From Nitrosospira multiformis (GTDB lineage Bacteria > Pseudomonadota > Gammaproteobacteria > Burkholderiales > Nitrosomonadaceae), in NCBI RefSeq assembly GCF_900110185.1, contig NZ_FOCT01000002.1, positions 186,001 to 250,000 of the forward strand: a stretch of 64,000 nt of DNA, given 5' to 3'. A model generated the notes under the pieces. It searched no databases. It saw nothing but the letters and a program-made list of their open reading frames with translations, and had not been told where the DNA came from. Position numbers and translations under genes: made by a program. Position 1 is the stretch's first letter, and each line of letters starts with the position of its first letter. This document shows, in pieces, positions 7,953-16,311 of this stretch.

Positions 7953-8894
7953 ATGAATGAAACATCTCGATCCCTGAGGGTGGCCGTGCTTGCCGCCGTC
8001 CTTTTCTTGCTGGGCTTCAACACCGCATATGCGGGTACGCTGGCGAGCAATCTGGAATTGATGGAAGCACAAAGTCCGATCGATATTCGCTCGAATAGCA
8101 CCTATTACGGAAATCTGCCCAAGTTGAACTTCAGCCTCAGTTCCGATACTGCGCTTACCGTGATCAATAACGGCTCCCCTGATCACGAAAGTACTATCAG
8201 GGCTAATGTCAGTCCCGGCGAAGGAACCTTGATGTTGTCAGGACATCAATGGAACCTTGCTCAATTCCACTTTCACACTCCCTCGGAGCATTTGATAAAT
8301 GGTCGAGCCAGTCCCATGGAAATGCACCTCGTCTTCAGCGATGCTGCGAACAATCTACTCGTGGTCGGCCGGGATATCGAGCAAGGTCTCTTCAAGAACC
8401 AGGCACTCGCTCCCATTTTCTCCGATTTGCCGAAAACTACTGAGGAAACACTGAATATTGAGCACTTCAACCTGAACAATCTTCTGCCGAATTATCTCGG
8501 TTCTTTCCGCTACTCCGGTTCTCTGACGACGCCGCCTTTTACAGAAGGAGTAAGCTGGGTTGAGCTGGCTTCTCCGCTATATCTATCCGGGAGTCAAATC
8601 AATGCCTTCAAGTCCCTGTTTCCCGAAGGCAATTCGCGCGAGATTCAGGATTTGAACGGTCGCATCGTGCTTACCGACGTGCCTGGCTTCGTCAGCATCC
8701 ATGATGACTCCGATCCCAATCTCCTGGGTACACTGATCCCTGGCCTGGAAGCAAGCGTTTCTGTCACGGCCGACTTATCCAAACTCGCGACGAGCGTTCC
8801 CGAACCGTCATCCTATGGCATGCTCCTCGCCGGGCTCGCGGTAATCAGTTTTATTGGCTGCAAGCGTGGGTCAAGACTCGCTGGAGCCACCTGA
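7953..8894 (+). CDS. Secreted alpha-carbonic anhydrase with PEP-CTERM anchor (copy 2)
   Basis: Paralogue of the gene at 3372-4250, with most of the catalytic domain recognisably the same (for example FRYSGSLTTPPFTEGVSWV and LNGRIVLTDVPGFV). It has a signal peptide (cleaving near AYAG), zinc ligands His106 and His108 in AQFHFHTPSEH and His125 in MEMHLVF. A linker about 25 residues longer than in copy 1 (DDSDPNLLGTLIPGLEASVS...) precedes the PEP-CTERM signal VPEPSSYGMLLAGL, with a basic CKRGSR tail. It should act on CO2/bicarbonate at the cell surface. Copy 2 keeps TPPF in the active-site region, whereas copy 1 has TPDF. It starts at ATG 7953 after GTGAGGTC and ends 100 bp before a strong terminator. 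Confidence 0.9.
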   Translation: MNETSRSLRVAVLAAVLFLLGFNTAYAGTLASNLELMEAQSPIDIRSNSTYYGNLPKLNFSLSSDTALTVINNGSPDHESTIRANVSPGEGTLMLSGHQWNLAQFHFHTPSEHLINGRASPMEMHLVFSDAANNLLVVGRDIEQGLFKNQALAPIFSDLPKTTEETLNIEHFNLNNLLPNYLGSFRYSGSLTTPPFTEGVSWVELASPLYLSGSQINAFKSLFPEGNSREIQDLNGRIVLTDVPGFVSIHDDSDPNLLGTLIPGLEASVSVTADLSKLATSVPEPSSYGMLLAGLAVISFIGCKRGSRLAGAT

Positions 8895-8993
8895 ATCGCA
8901 TTTCAGATCCCGCGTTTCCGATCGGTTCCAGTAATGTAGCGCCTGTTTTCCGGCCTCCCTCCCAACCGCAAACTGAAAGAGCATGAGGGACCC

Positions 8994-9033
8994 CCCCTGA
9001 ACAGGAGTGCTGACCTGTTCAGGGGTTTTTTTT
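8994..9033 (+). terminator. Strong intrinsic terminator
   Basis: CCCCTGAACAGG (8994-9005) pairs perfectly with CCTGTTCAGGGG (9014-9025) and is followed by eight T (9026-9033). It ends transcription from the carbonic anhydrase gene and isolates the oxidase cluster that follows. Confidence 0.95.
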
Positions 9034-9272
9034 GAAACTCTACGTACGCTAGCGCACAGAAGCATGGAATGAGCAGCGTAGAATCTTTGAAAACACTGCG
9101 ATATCGTCGGTCCCTGAATGCTGGAAAGTGTATCCTGACCGCACGCCAGCCCAGGTTAACCGGTCGCGGACCTCGATATTCTCTTGCAGTCCGTTCGGCC
9201 TTTGGTCACTCCGTCGCAGTCGGAATCGTGCTTATCGCTGCATCTCTGCGTACACTGGAGTTGGTCAAGCCC
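9034..9272. other. Leader/promoter region of the oxidase cluster
   Basis: The reading frame of coxB stays open upstream to 9069, but the extra 68 residues are Arg-rich, hydrophilic and unlike any CoxB N-terminus. I therefore treat this stretch as noncoding leader; no clear promoter hexamers stand out. Confidence 0.4.
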
Positions 9273-10334
9273 ATGAAAGCTTCCAAGTCAGGTTTCAATT
9301 CCAGGTCGGCAATAAAAAACCTACGTTTCCGGATAACGCTTCTGGCGCTATCCATGGTCGCTGCAAGACCATCCGAAGCAGCAGACACGCTCAGCACCCC
9401 TTTAAACTATTTCCTCCACAGCTACGGACCTGCCGCCACACCCGTAATGCATCTGGGGTGGCTGATGACGGCTTTGCTCTCCGCCATTACCCTTATCGTC
9501 ATACTGCTACTGGTAATCGCCATAGTTCGCAAGCGCAGCTCTGCCGACTCCGGCATGATCGGCGCCGAGAGCGGAGGACTCAAATGGGTTTATATCGGCA
9601 CAGGGATTTCCACCTTCATACTGGCGGGGCTCACCGTTTATTTCCTGACCGTGCTCAATGCAGTTGCCAAGCCCACCGAGACTCCAGCCCTCACCCTGAC
9701 TGTAACGGGTTACGACTGGTGGTGGAACATTGAATACGAGCATGCCGATCCGGGGAAACGTTTTGTGACCGCCAATGAAATTCATATACCTGTAGGCAGA
9801 CCGGTGCTGCTCAAGTTGAAAAGCGCGGACGTCATTCACGCATTCTGGGTACCCGTACTCGCCGGAAAAACTCAAATGATCCCCGGCTTGGTCAATCAGA
9901 AGTGGATTCAGGCAGACGTGCCCGGCATTTATGCCGGTCAATGCGCACAATTTTGTGGAGCGGCCCATGCCCATATGAATCTGGAAGTGATTGCAGAAAG
10001 CGATCGGGATTTCGAGAAATGGCAAGAGGCGCAGCGCCGCGCGGCTTTCCCGGTGTCAGAACACAATGAGCATGGATACAAGCTGTTCATGGATCGCTGC
10101 GGGGGATGTCATGCAGTGCGTGGAACAGAAGCGGAAGGCCTGCACGGTCCTGATCTCACGCATCTGAACTCGCGCGGTCGCATTGCTGCCGGACTGTTGA
10201 CCAATACACCGGATCACTTGATGGAGTGGATTACCCGCGCCCAATACTTCAAGCCGGGAGCACGCATGCCAAGTATTGCATTATCGGACAGTGAAGCTTC
10301 AGCACTGGCCTCCTATCTTTCGACATTGGACTAG
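9273..10334 (+). CDS. coxB: Cytochrome c oxidase subunit II with fused C-terminal cytochrome c (caa3 type)
   Basis: Accepts electrons on the periplasmic face and passes them through CuA to subunit I. In order: a signal-like N-terminus (cleaving near SEA), two membrane helices (about 50-75 and 95-120), and a cupredoxin domain with VIHAFWVP and the CuA loop C224-AQF-C228-GAAH232-AH-M235. A class I cytochrome c domain follows, with CGGCH at 276-280 and a distal methionine in GARMPS. All CuA ligands are present. I chose ATG 9273 (MKASKSGF...), preceded by ACTGGAG at 12 bp, since the longer frame from 9069 adds an implausible basic tail. The fused heme domain means it may be reduced directly by a soluble cytochrome c or by the tri-heme protein encoded at 13391. 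coxA starts 3 bp downstream. Confidence 0.93.
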   Translation: MKASKSGFNSRSAIKNLRFRITLLALSMVAARPSEAADTLSTPLNYFLHSYGPAATPVMHLGWLMTALLSAITLIVILLLVIAIVRKRSSADSGMIGAESGGLKWVYIGTGISTFILAGLTVYFLTVLNAVAKPTETPALTLTVTGYDWWWNIEYEHADPGKRFVTANEIHIPVGRPVLLKLKSADVIHAFWVPVLAGKTQMIPGLVNQKWIQADVPGIYAGQCAQFCGAAHAHMNLEVIAESDRDFEKWQEAQRRAAFPVSEHNEHGYKLFMDRCGGCHAVRGTEAEGLHGPDLTHLNSRGRIAAGLLTNTPDHLMEWITRAQYFKPGARMPSIALSDSEASALASYLSTLD

Positions 10335-10337
10335 AGT

Positions 10338-12353
10338 ATGGCTGCTATCGGCGCCACCCGGCATCGCATCGACCCCCCTCTCGAACGGATCCCGGAAGTG
10401 GGACGTATTCCCGCGGGATCTCCAATCGAAGCGCGTCTGGAGAAGATCTGGGAGACGGCGCCAGGTTGGCGCGGATCGCTCTCCACAGTAGACCATAAAA
10501 CGATCGGGGTACGATATCTCGTCACGGCCTTTCTTTTCCTCGTGATCGGCGGAATCGAAGCGCTGTTCCTGCGCATCCAGCTTGTCGGGCCGGAGATGGG
10601 ATTTCTGACGCCGGAGCAATACAACCAGCTTTTCACGATGCATGGCGTGACCATGATTTTCCTCTATGCATTGCCGGTTCTGTCCGGTTTCTCCAACTAC
10701 CTCTGGCCGCTTTTGCTCGGTTCCAGGGATATGGCCTTTCCGCGCCTCAATGCACTTTCCTACTGGATTTTTCTGTTCGCCGGCCTCTTCATGTACATCA
10801 GCTTCCCTCTGGGGCAGGCGCCGAATGCGGGCTGGTTCAATTATGTGCCCTTCTCTGGCCCGGTATATAACACCGGACCTAATATCGACGTCTTTGCGCT
10901 CGGCATGGTGTTGCTCGGAATTTCCACAACGGTAGGGTCGGTTAATTTCGTGGTTACGCTGTTCAGGATGCGGGCCCCGGGCATGACCATAAACCGCGTC
11001 CCCATCCTGGTGTGGGGAACGCTCACCGCCTCCGTGGCTAACCTGTTCGCAATCCCTGCCGTTAGCCTCGCGTTCTTTCTGTTGTGGCTTGATCGTCAGA
11101 TAGGCGCCCATTTTTTTGATGTGGCAAATAACGGTCAGCCCCTGCTTTGGCAGCACTTGTTCTGGATTTTCGGCCATCCCTGGGTCTATGTCGTCGTGCT
11201 TCCGGCAATGGGCATCGTTTCCGATGCCCTGCCTACATTCTGTCGCCGGCCGCTCGTGGGTTACACTGCAGTGGCGCTGGCCACCATGGCAACCATGCTG
11301 CTCGGTTTCGGGGTGTGGGTCCATCATATGTTCGCCACGGGTTTGCCGACAGTGGCTCTGTCGATTTTCGGTGCCGCCAGCATGGTCATCTCCATTCCCA
11401 GCGCGGTCGCCGTCTTCGCCTGGATTGCGACCATCTGGCTGGGAAAACCCGTATTCAAGACCCCTTTTCTGTTTTTTGCCGGTTTCGTCGCGCTGTTCAT
11501 CATCGGCGGGATGTCGGGAGTAATGACAGCCGCGGTGCCGCTCGACTGGCAACTTAACGAAACCTACTTCATCGTGGCGCACCTGCACTATGTCCTGCTC
11601 GGGATCAACGTGTTTCCGGTGGTAGGAGCGATCTACTACTGGTTTCCCAAATTCACCGGGCGCATGATGAGTGAAAAACTGGGCAAGTGGAGTTTCTGGA
11701 CCATGTTTATCGGATTCAACGCCGGATTTTTTCCAATGCATATCGCTGGACTGCTCGGGATGCCGCGCCGCATTTATACCTATCCCTCCCGCATGGGGTG
11801 GGACGAAGTCAACCTGATTACGACTGTCGGATCCTTCATATTCGCCGTTGGCGTGCTGATCTTCCTCGTCAATGTCGTCCTCAGCGTGAAACGTGGAGCG
11901 CGGGCAGGCGCCAACCCGTGGGATGCGCCGACTCTGGAATGGGCAGTATCTTCCCCGCCGCCCGCTTATAACTTTGCGACTATTCCTACGATTGCCAGCC
12001 GGCACCCGTTATGGGAGGGGCGGATCGAAGGAGAAGAAGAACATAGCCGGACCAAACTGGAAGAAGGTTACCTGCTGATGCGGGGCCGGGAAACACTCGG
12101 CACCTCGCCCATCGATGCAAAGCCGGTTGTCATCCTTAAAATGCCGGAGGATTCCTATACCCCTTTCCTTGTCGGTTTGTTCGTCTCGTTGCTATTCGTC
12201 GGCCTGTTGCTGCATTCATGGACATTCACTGCATTGATGACGGCCTTAAGCTGTGCCGCGTTGAGTGTCTGGATGTGGCCGCGCAGGAACCTGGGGCAGC
12301 GTACTACCAGGCACGACCCAGCCTCTGCCGGAAGAGGAGGAGAAGGCCCATGA
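10338..12353 (+). CDS. coxA: Heme-copper oxidase subunit I, atypical proton-channel residues
   Basis: The catalytic subunit with low-spin heme, high-spin heme and CuB; it reduces O2 to water. Visible ligands are His102 (MHGVTMIF) and His417 (AHLHYVL) for the low-spin heme, His415 for the high-spin heme, and His280, His329 and His330 for CuB; the cross-linked Tyr284 is kept. D-channel Asp131 (GSRDMAFPRLN) is present. The normally conserved Glu in HPEVY is Trp282 (HPWVY), and the K-channel Lys in TGIKVFSW is Ala358 (SAVAVFAW). At 671 residues it is longer than canonical CoxA (about 530), with a ~120-residue C-terminal extension containing two more helices. The Arg pair of GMPRRIYTYP is present. 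It resembles alternative aa3-type (CoxMNOP-like) oxidases and overlaps coxC by ATGA. Confidence 0.93.
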   Translation: MAAIGATRHRIDPPLERIPEVGRIPAGSPIEARLEKIWETAPGWRGSLSTVDHKTIGVRYLVTAFLFLVIGGIEALFLRIQLVGPEMGFLTPEQYNQLFTMHGVTMIFLYALPVLSGFSNYLWPLLLGSRDMAFPRLNALSYWIFLFAGLFMYISFPLGQAPNAGWFNYVPFSGPVYNTGPNIDVFALGMVLLGISTTVGSVNFVVTLFRMRAPGMTINRVPILVWGTLTASVANLFAIPAVSLAFFLLWLDRQIGAHFFDVANNGQPLLWQHLFWIFGHPWVYVVVLPAMGIVSDALPTFCRRPLVGYTAVALATMATMLLGFGVWVHHMFATGLPTVALSIFGAASMVISIPSAVAVFAWIATIWLGKPVFKTPFLFFAGFVALFIIGGMSGVMTAAVPLDWQLNETYFIVAHLHYVLLGINVFPVVGAIYYWFPKFTGRMMSEKLGKWSFWTMFIGFNAGFFPMHIAGLLGMPRRIYTYPSRMGWDEVNLITTVGSFIFAVGVLIFLVNVVLSVKRGARAGANPWDAPTLEWAVSSPPPAYNFATIPTIASRHPLWEGRIEGEEEHSRTKLEEGYLLMRGRETLGTSPIDAKPVVILKMPEDSYTPFLVGLFVSLLFVGLLLHSWTFTALMTALSCAALSVWMWPRRNLGQRTTRHDPASAGRGGEGP

Positions 12354-12955
12354 GCGAGACTGCCCCCGTTGTCACCCCTTTGCCGGTGGGAAGCGCCGGT
12401 AAGCTCTCCGGCGGATGGTGGGGAGTGATCGCGCTCATCGTAACCGAGGCTTCCCTGTTCGGATACTTGCTGTTCACCTACTTCTACCTCGCGGCACAAA
12501 CAGGACAGGACTGGCCCCCGACCGGATTGCCGGGCCTGCTCATTCCGGGCATCAATACCATCATTCTGCTTGCCAGTAGCGCTGCTTTCTGGGCGGGAGA
12601 ACGGCGCATCCGGCAAGGTGGAACACGATCCAGCATTTTCGGATTTATCGCCGCGATTGCCTTGGGTAGCGCCTTTGTCGCGATACAGCTTCTGGAGTGG
12701 AAAAACAAGACATTCAGCATCAACTCCGACCTGTACGGATCACTCTACTTTACGATCACCGGCTTTCACTTGTGCCATGTGATTATCGGACTGGGAGTGC
12801 TTTTGCTCCTGCTCGCCTGGACCATGATGGGTTATTTTGACCACAAGCGTCATGTTGCAATCACCATCGGCGGGGTTTACTGGCATTTTGTCGATGTCGT
12901 CTGGCTGTTCGTTTTCTCCGCCTTATATTTGTCTCCTTATCTCCAGCGCGGATGA
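12350..12955 (+). CDS. coxC: Cytochrome c oxidase subunit III
   Basis: An integral membrane subunit that stabilises the oxidase complex. The 201-residue product has five predicted helices, as in the short bacterial form, and conserved signatures TEASLFGYLLFTYFY, TGFHLCHVIIGL and YWHFVDVVWLFVF (the last is the usual C-terminal HFVDVVWL signature). The start is ATG 12350, overlapping the coxA stop by four bases, with AGAGGAGGAGAAGG directly upstream; the frame is open further upstream, but that is only coxA shadow. Translational coupling with coxA is likely. Confidence 0.93.
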   Translation: MSETAPVVTPLPVGSAGKLSGGWWGVIALIVTEASLFGYLLFTYFYLAAQTGQDWPPTGLPGLLIPGINTIILLASSAAFWAGERRIRQGGTRSSIFGFIAAIALGSAFVAIQLLEWKNKTFSINSDLYGSLYFTITGFHLCHVIIGLGVLLLLLAWTMMGYFDHKRHVAITIGGVYWHFVDVVWLFVFSALYLSPYLQRG

Positions 12956-12962
12956 TCTTCAA

Positions 12963-13409
12963 ATGGATGCAAGACAAACTGTTTCCACAGAACATCACTT
13001 CCTTCATTCCCCGCAAAGGATTAGGACATTGCTTGCGCTCTTCGGCGCACCCGGAGCCTGGGTAATGCAAATGGCGTTGACCCCGCCGATTGCCGCCTAT
13101 GCCTGCTATCCGCATCAGTTTCCGCTCCCTGCCCCACTTTGGCCCGGATTGACGGCAATACTGGCAACAATAGGCTTTGTCTGCCTGGCCGGCGCTCTAT
13201 TTTCCGGCTATATCGCTCTTGCCTCCTGGCGGAGCCTCGCCCGCTACTCGAAAGACGCGTCGAATAAACAACTTCCCGTTCAGAAAGATGAAGGGCAGGC
13301 GCGATTTCTGGCGATGCTGGGGATGATGTCGAGCTTTGTGTTTATCGTTGCGATCCTGTTCAATACTTTCGCCGTGCTTTCGATCCGATCATGCAGCGCC
13401 TGGATCTGA
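12963..13409 (+). CDS. Small integral membrane protein in the oxidase operon, unknown
   Basis: Not recognised by family. The 148-residue product has three hydrophobic segments (about residues 24-40, 55-80, and 120-142) with a charged loop (RSLARYSKDASNKQ...DEGQ) in between. It lies 7 bp after coxC and overlaps the cytochrome c gene by 19 bp, in the place where subunit IV genes often occur, so it may be a structural or assembly subunit of this oxidase. It lacks the short one- or two-helix form of the classical subunit IV. I chose ATG 12963 because it is the first start after the coxC stop. Confidence 0.7.
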   Translation: MDARQTVSTEHHFLHSPQRIRTLLALFGAPGAWVMQMALTPPIAAYACYPHQFPLPAPLWPGLTAILATIGFVCLAGALFSGYIALASWRSLARYSKDASNKQLPVQKDEGQARFLAMLGMMSSFVFIVAILFNTFAVLSIRSCSAWI

Positions 13410-14782
13410 AGCACATGAAGCCGCACATGGCGGTTTTCGATTGGATCATCCGGAAGGGCAAAGAAACTGGAATTCTTCTGAGTGCTGCCCTGCTTGCCAT
13501 GGGTGCAATCGTGGCGGACACCCCGGTTTCCATTGCGACTGCCGCTGCCGGTCATGCCGCAGATGCTGGCAGGGAGGGTGAGAGCACATTCGATGCACTG
13601 GTTACACGCGGCGCCTATCTCGCCACTATCGCAGACTGCACCGGATGTCACACGGCAGGAGTCGCTCACCCCGCTTTTGGGGGTGGGTTGGCGATCAATT
13701 CACCCTTCGGTACCATTTATTCGACCAATATTACGCCTGATCCAGAAACTGGCATCGGCCGCTACAGCTATGAGGATTTCAGCCGCGCCGTGCGCGGCGG
13801 CATCAGGAAGGACGGCAAATGGTTGTACCCGGCCATGCCTTACCCGTCATTCACGGCAATGTCGGACAACGATGTGCGCGCGTTATATGCCTACTTCATG
13901 CACGGGGTGAAACCGGTCCGGCACACGCCCTCGCAGACTCACCTCCCATTCCCCTTCAATCAGCGCTGGACCCTCAAGTTCTGGGATCTTGCCTTCGTGG
14001 AACACAAACGGTTCGAACCCCGTACTGATCGGGGTGAAAAGTGGAACCGCGGTGCGTACCTGGTGCAGGCGCTCGGTCACTGCGGGGCCTGTCATACTCC
14101 GCGCGGTTTGGCCTATCAGGAAAAAGCCTATTCGGAAACCTCATCCGACTATTTGACCGGTGCGATGATAGATAACTGGTTTGCTCCGGAATTGACCGGA
14201 AATACCGCATCGGGCCTGGGCAGATGGACGGAAGAAGAGATTACCGGGTTTCTCAAGACAGGCCATAGTGGCCATACCGTTGCATTTGGCAGTATGGTCA
14301 CTGTCATTGAAAACAGCACCCAGTACTTGCGTCAGAAGGACCTCGATGCGATCGCCCATTACCTCAAGTCGCTTCCTGCCAACGGAGAAAAGTCATCGTA
14401 TAACCCTCGTAGAACACCCGCTGTCGTTCCTGTCGGAATGAGCCGGTTCGAGAAACCCGGCGCGGGAATATATAGTGGCTTCTGCGCCAAATGTCATCGG
14501 AGTGAGGGAAGTGGCAAGCCGCCAAAGTTTCCTCCCCTATCTGGAAGTTCGATCGTGCTTTCGGAGAATGCCTCTTCCCTGATCCGGCTCATGCTGGAAG
14601 GAGGAAAAGGCCCGTGGACAAAGACGGGACCGAAACCGGAGAAAATGCCAGGCTATGCCGAAAGATTTACCGACCGGGAAATCGCTGAAGTGCTCACGTT
14701 CATCCGTAACAGCTGGGGCAACAAGGCTCCGCCTGTGACCACTCGCGATGTATATCTGATGCGTGAAGCCCTGAACGAATAA
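13391..14782 (+). CDS. Three-heme cytochrome c (alcohol/gluconate dehydrogenase cytochrome-subunit type)
   Basis: A periplasmic electron carrier. An N-terminal membrane anchor or signal (about residues 27-50) precedes three cytochrome c domains with heme sites CTGCH, CGACH and CAKCH. The arrangement and motifs such as FGTIYSTNITPDPETGIG and RGAYLVQALGHCGACHTPRG match the cytochrome c subunits of membrane-bound alcohol and gluconate dehydrogenases. No dehydrogenase subunit is nearby, so it is likely the electron donor to the caa3 oxidase. The start is uncertain: ATG 13391 overlaps the previous gene, and ATG 13415 (MKPHMAVF...) is an alternative; neither has a strong ribosome binding site. The gene ends facing ctaG on the other strand. 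Confidence 0.88.
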   Translation: MQRLDLKHMKPHMAVFDWIIRKGKETGILLSAALLAMGAIVADTPVSIATAAAGHAADAGREGESTFDALVTRGAYLATIADCTGCHTAGVAHPAFGGGLAINSPFGTIYSTNITPDPETGIGRYSYEDFSRAVRGGIRKDGKWLYPAMPYPSFTAMSDNDVRALYAYFMHGVKPVRHTPSQTHLPFPFNQRWTLKFWDLAFVEHKRFEPRTDRGEKWNRGAYLVQALGHCGACHTPRGLAYQEKAYSETSSDYLTGAMIDNWFAPELTGNTASGLGRWTEEEITGFLKTGHSGHTVAFGSMVTVIENSTQYLRQKDLDAIAHYLKSLPANGEKSSYNPRRTPAVVPVGMSRFEKPGAGIYSGFCAKCHRSEGSGKPPKFPPLSGSSIVLSENASSLIRLMLEGGKGPWTKTGPKPEKMPGYAERFTDREIAEVLTFIRNSWGNKAPPVTTRDVYLMREALNE

Positions 14783-14840
14783 TTGCAAAAGATTTTGTTT
14801 CTACCCGTCCGGAAACGGGAAAGAAGAGGAAAGCAGAGGT

Positions 14841-15665
14841 TCATGCCACTTTCTCTCCATGTTTCGGATATTCTGCAAGCATCAATTCCCTCAGGATGAC
14901 AACCAGAATCCCGACCGCGCTCATCATCGCACCGTGTATCCACAGAATGATGCCTCCGATCTGCTGATCCGCAAGGGCGTTGATACCGCCAATAGCACGT
15001 CCGCAAATGGTGTAGATCGGATACAACTCGTGAGAAGTAAAGAAAATGAGGGCGCCGATGACGATTTGAGGCGGAATTATGGCAAGCATCATGCCAATGC
15101 GAGAGCCGGGGGACAGCTTGACGCCAACCACCGGACCGGGAGTTAAGACCAGTCCCCAGAAAATCAATCCGCTGAGAAACATGCTCCAGTTCATCACACG
15201 ATAGAGACGCCAATCGATCATCGCCGTAAAATGAATCGAAGGCAGCAACCAGAAGCCGATGAGCGTGCTGAACAGTACGACTGAGACGACTGGATTGCAC
15301 AAAGCCTGAACGGGATATTGAATGGACTTCCATCCTGCCATCAGATGAAATGCCTGCCTCATCCTTGACGGCATCCCCCGAAGAAGAACCGGGCATGGCC
15401 TGCTCAATACAATCAGAAAAGGCCCGAGATGATGCAATGCAAGATGCTGAAGCCGGTGAATGAAAAACTGGTGCTCGGAGTAATAATCGAGCTGAGTGTG
15501 AGAAACGAGATATACCAGACTTAATCCACCCCAGAAGCACAATTTGCGATGAAGCGACGGGCGAACCAAGGCGCAGCCTCTCAGAAAGAAAAGAGCGGCG
15601 CTACCAGTGGCGGCAACCACCAGAGTAGACTCTTCCCAAGGCACCAGCCAGTAAAACCATTCCAT
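14841..15665 (-). CDS. ctaG: Cytochrome c oxidase assembly protein, Caa3_CtaG family
   Basis: A multi-helix membrane protein (274 residues, about seven hydrophobic segments) of the CtaG family found with caa3 oxidases, involved in assembly of the copper/heme centre. Family marks are the His-rich first half (SHTQLDYYSEHQFFIHRLQHLALHH, split here as LDYYSEHQFFIHRLQH), PFLIVLSRP, and the C-terminal QQIGGIILWIHGAMM. It is unrelated in fold to Cox11, which some authors also call CtaG. It follows the Sco gene by 34 bp on the same strand and is convergent with the tri-heme cytochrome gene. Confidence 0.88.
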   Translation of the reverse strand: MEWFYWLVPWEESTLVVAATGSAALFFLRGCALVRPSLHRKLCFWGGLSLVYLVSHTQLDYYSEHQFFIHRLQHLALHHLGPFLIVLSRPCPVLLRGMPSRMRQAFHLMAGWKSIQYPVQALCNPVVSVVLFSTLIGFWLLPSIHFTAMIDWRLYRVMNWSMFLSGLIFWGLVLTPGPVVGVKLSPGSRIGMMLAIIPPQIVIGALIFFTSHELYPIYTICGRAIGGINALADQQIGGIILWIHGAMMSAVGILVVILRELMLAEYPKHGEKVA

Positions 15666-15699
15666 TACAATTGATATCCGTTACTACCCGGAGAAGTTT

Positions 15700-16311
15700 T
15701 TAGGAAGGAAGCAAATCCCGCAAGTCTTCCGCCAAAGTCTCTTCCGAATCGGCGGAGGTTGCCAGCAGGCGGGCGCGGCCTTGTGTGTCAAATATATAAA
15801 CTGCGTCGCCATGCATGAGGCCGCCATCTCCGCCAGGGGGAAAATGCGGCCGGAACGCGTTGCGGTATCGTTTTGCAAGCGCCCCGATTTCATCTGGAGT
15901 ACCGGTCAATCCTATCGCCTGCTCAAGATCGAATTGCGTCAGATAGCGGCGCAATTCCCCGGGACCATCCCGCGTCGGGTCCACGGTTACAAAGAGGATA
16001 TGCGCCCGATCTGCGTCTTCCCCGAGGAGATGCATTACCCGCGTAAGACGCGCCATGGAAATCGGACACTCTTCCCGGCAATGTGTAAATCCAAAATACA
16101 TGAGCAATACTTTTCCCTCATATGTTTTGGCTGTAACCGGCTGTCCCTCATCGGAGCTGAGGGAAAAACTCAAATCTGGCAAGTGGCCGGTGACCTCCTT
16201 TAGATGTCCTTGTTCTGTCGAATTGCATGCGCTCATGGCGAGCGCAATCACAAGACCCGCCGCGAGTTGGTTGTAACCAGAATTCCGGCTTCCGGCAAAG
16301 TTCTTACCCAC
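15700..16311 (-). CDS. SCO1/SenC-family copper chaperone, lipoprotein
   Basis: A periplasmic thioredoxin-fold protein that delivers copper to CuA of subunit II or keeps its cysteines reduced. The metal-binding motif CREECP (in FGFTHCREECP) and the conserved distal His in GGLMHGDAVYIFD are present, and VTVDPTRD is typical of the family. The N-terminus reads as a lipoprotein signal ending LAMSAC. I chose GTG 16311, which has GAGG 7 bp upstream and gives a short signal; the longest frame begins at a TTG (16398) without a ribosome binding site. It is first in a two-gene minus-strand unit with ctaG and divergent from leuA. Sco genes of this kind regularly accompany oxidases and also sNOR genes in ammonia oxidisers. 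Confidence 0.88.
   Translation of the reverse strand: MGKNFAGSRNSGYNQLAAGLVIALAMSACNSTEQGHLKEVTGHLPDLSFSLSSDEGQPVTAKTYEGKVLLMYFGFTHCREECPISMARLTRVMHLLGEDADRAHILFVTVDPTRDGPGELRRYLTQFDLEQAIGLTGTPDEIGALAKRYRNAFRPHFPPGGDGGLMHGDAVYIFDTQGRARLLATSADSEETLAEDLRDLLPS

Noticed and set aside
9069..9272. N-terminal extension of coxB from ATG 9069
   Set aside because: The 68 extra residues are basic and hydrophilic before a normal signal-like start at 9273; no CoxB has such a leader.
10299..12005. Long open frame of 568 residues on the minus strand
   Set aside because: It is the antisense shadow of coxA, with His/Arg/Glu-rich composition unlike a folded protein; coxA itself is unambiguous.
10338..12353. 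CoxA as an NO reductase (sNOR NorY)
   Set aside because: The cross-linked Tyr, a CuA subunit II with fused heme c, and a separate subunit III favour an O2-reducing caa3 oxidase; kept only as a minor alternative.
14005..14030. T-loop-like GGTTCGAACCCC as a tRNA gene
   Set aside because: It lies inside the tri-heme cytochrome gene in frame, and no acceptor or anticodon stem can be formed around it.
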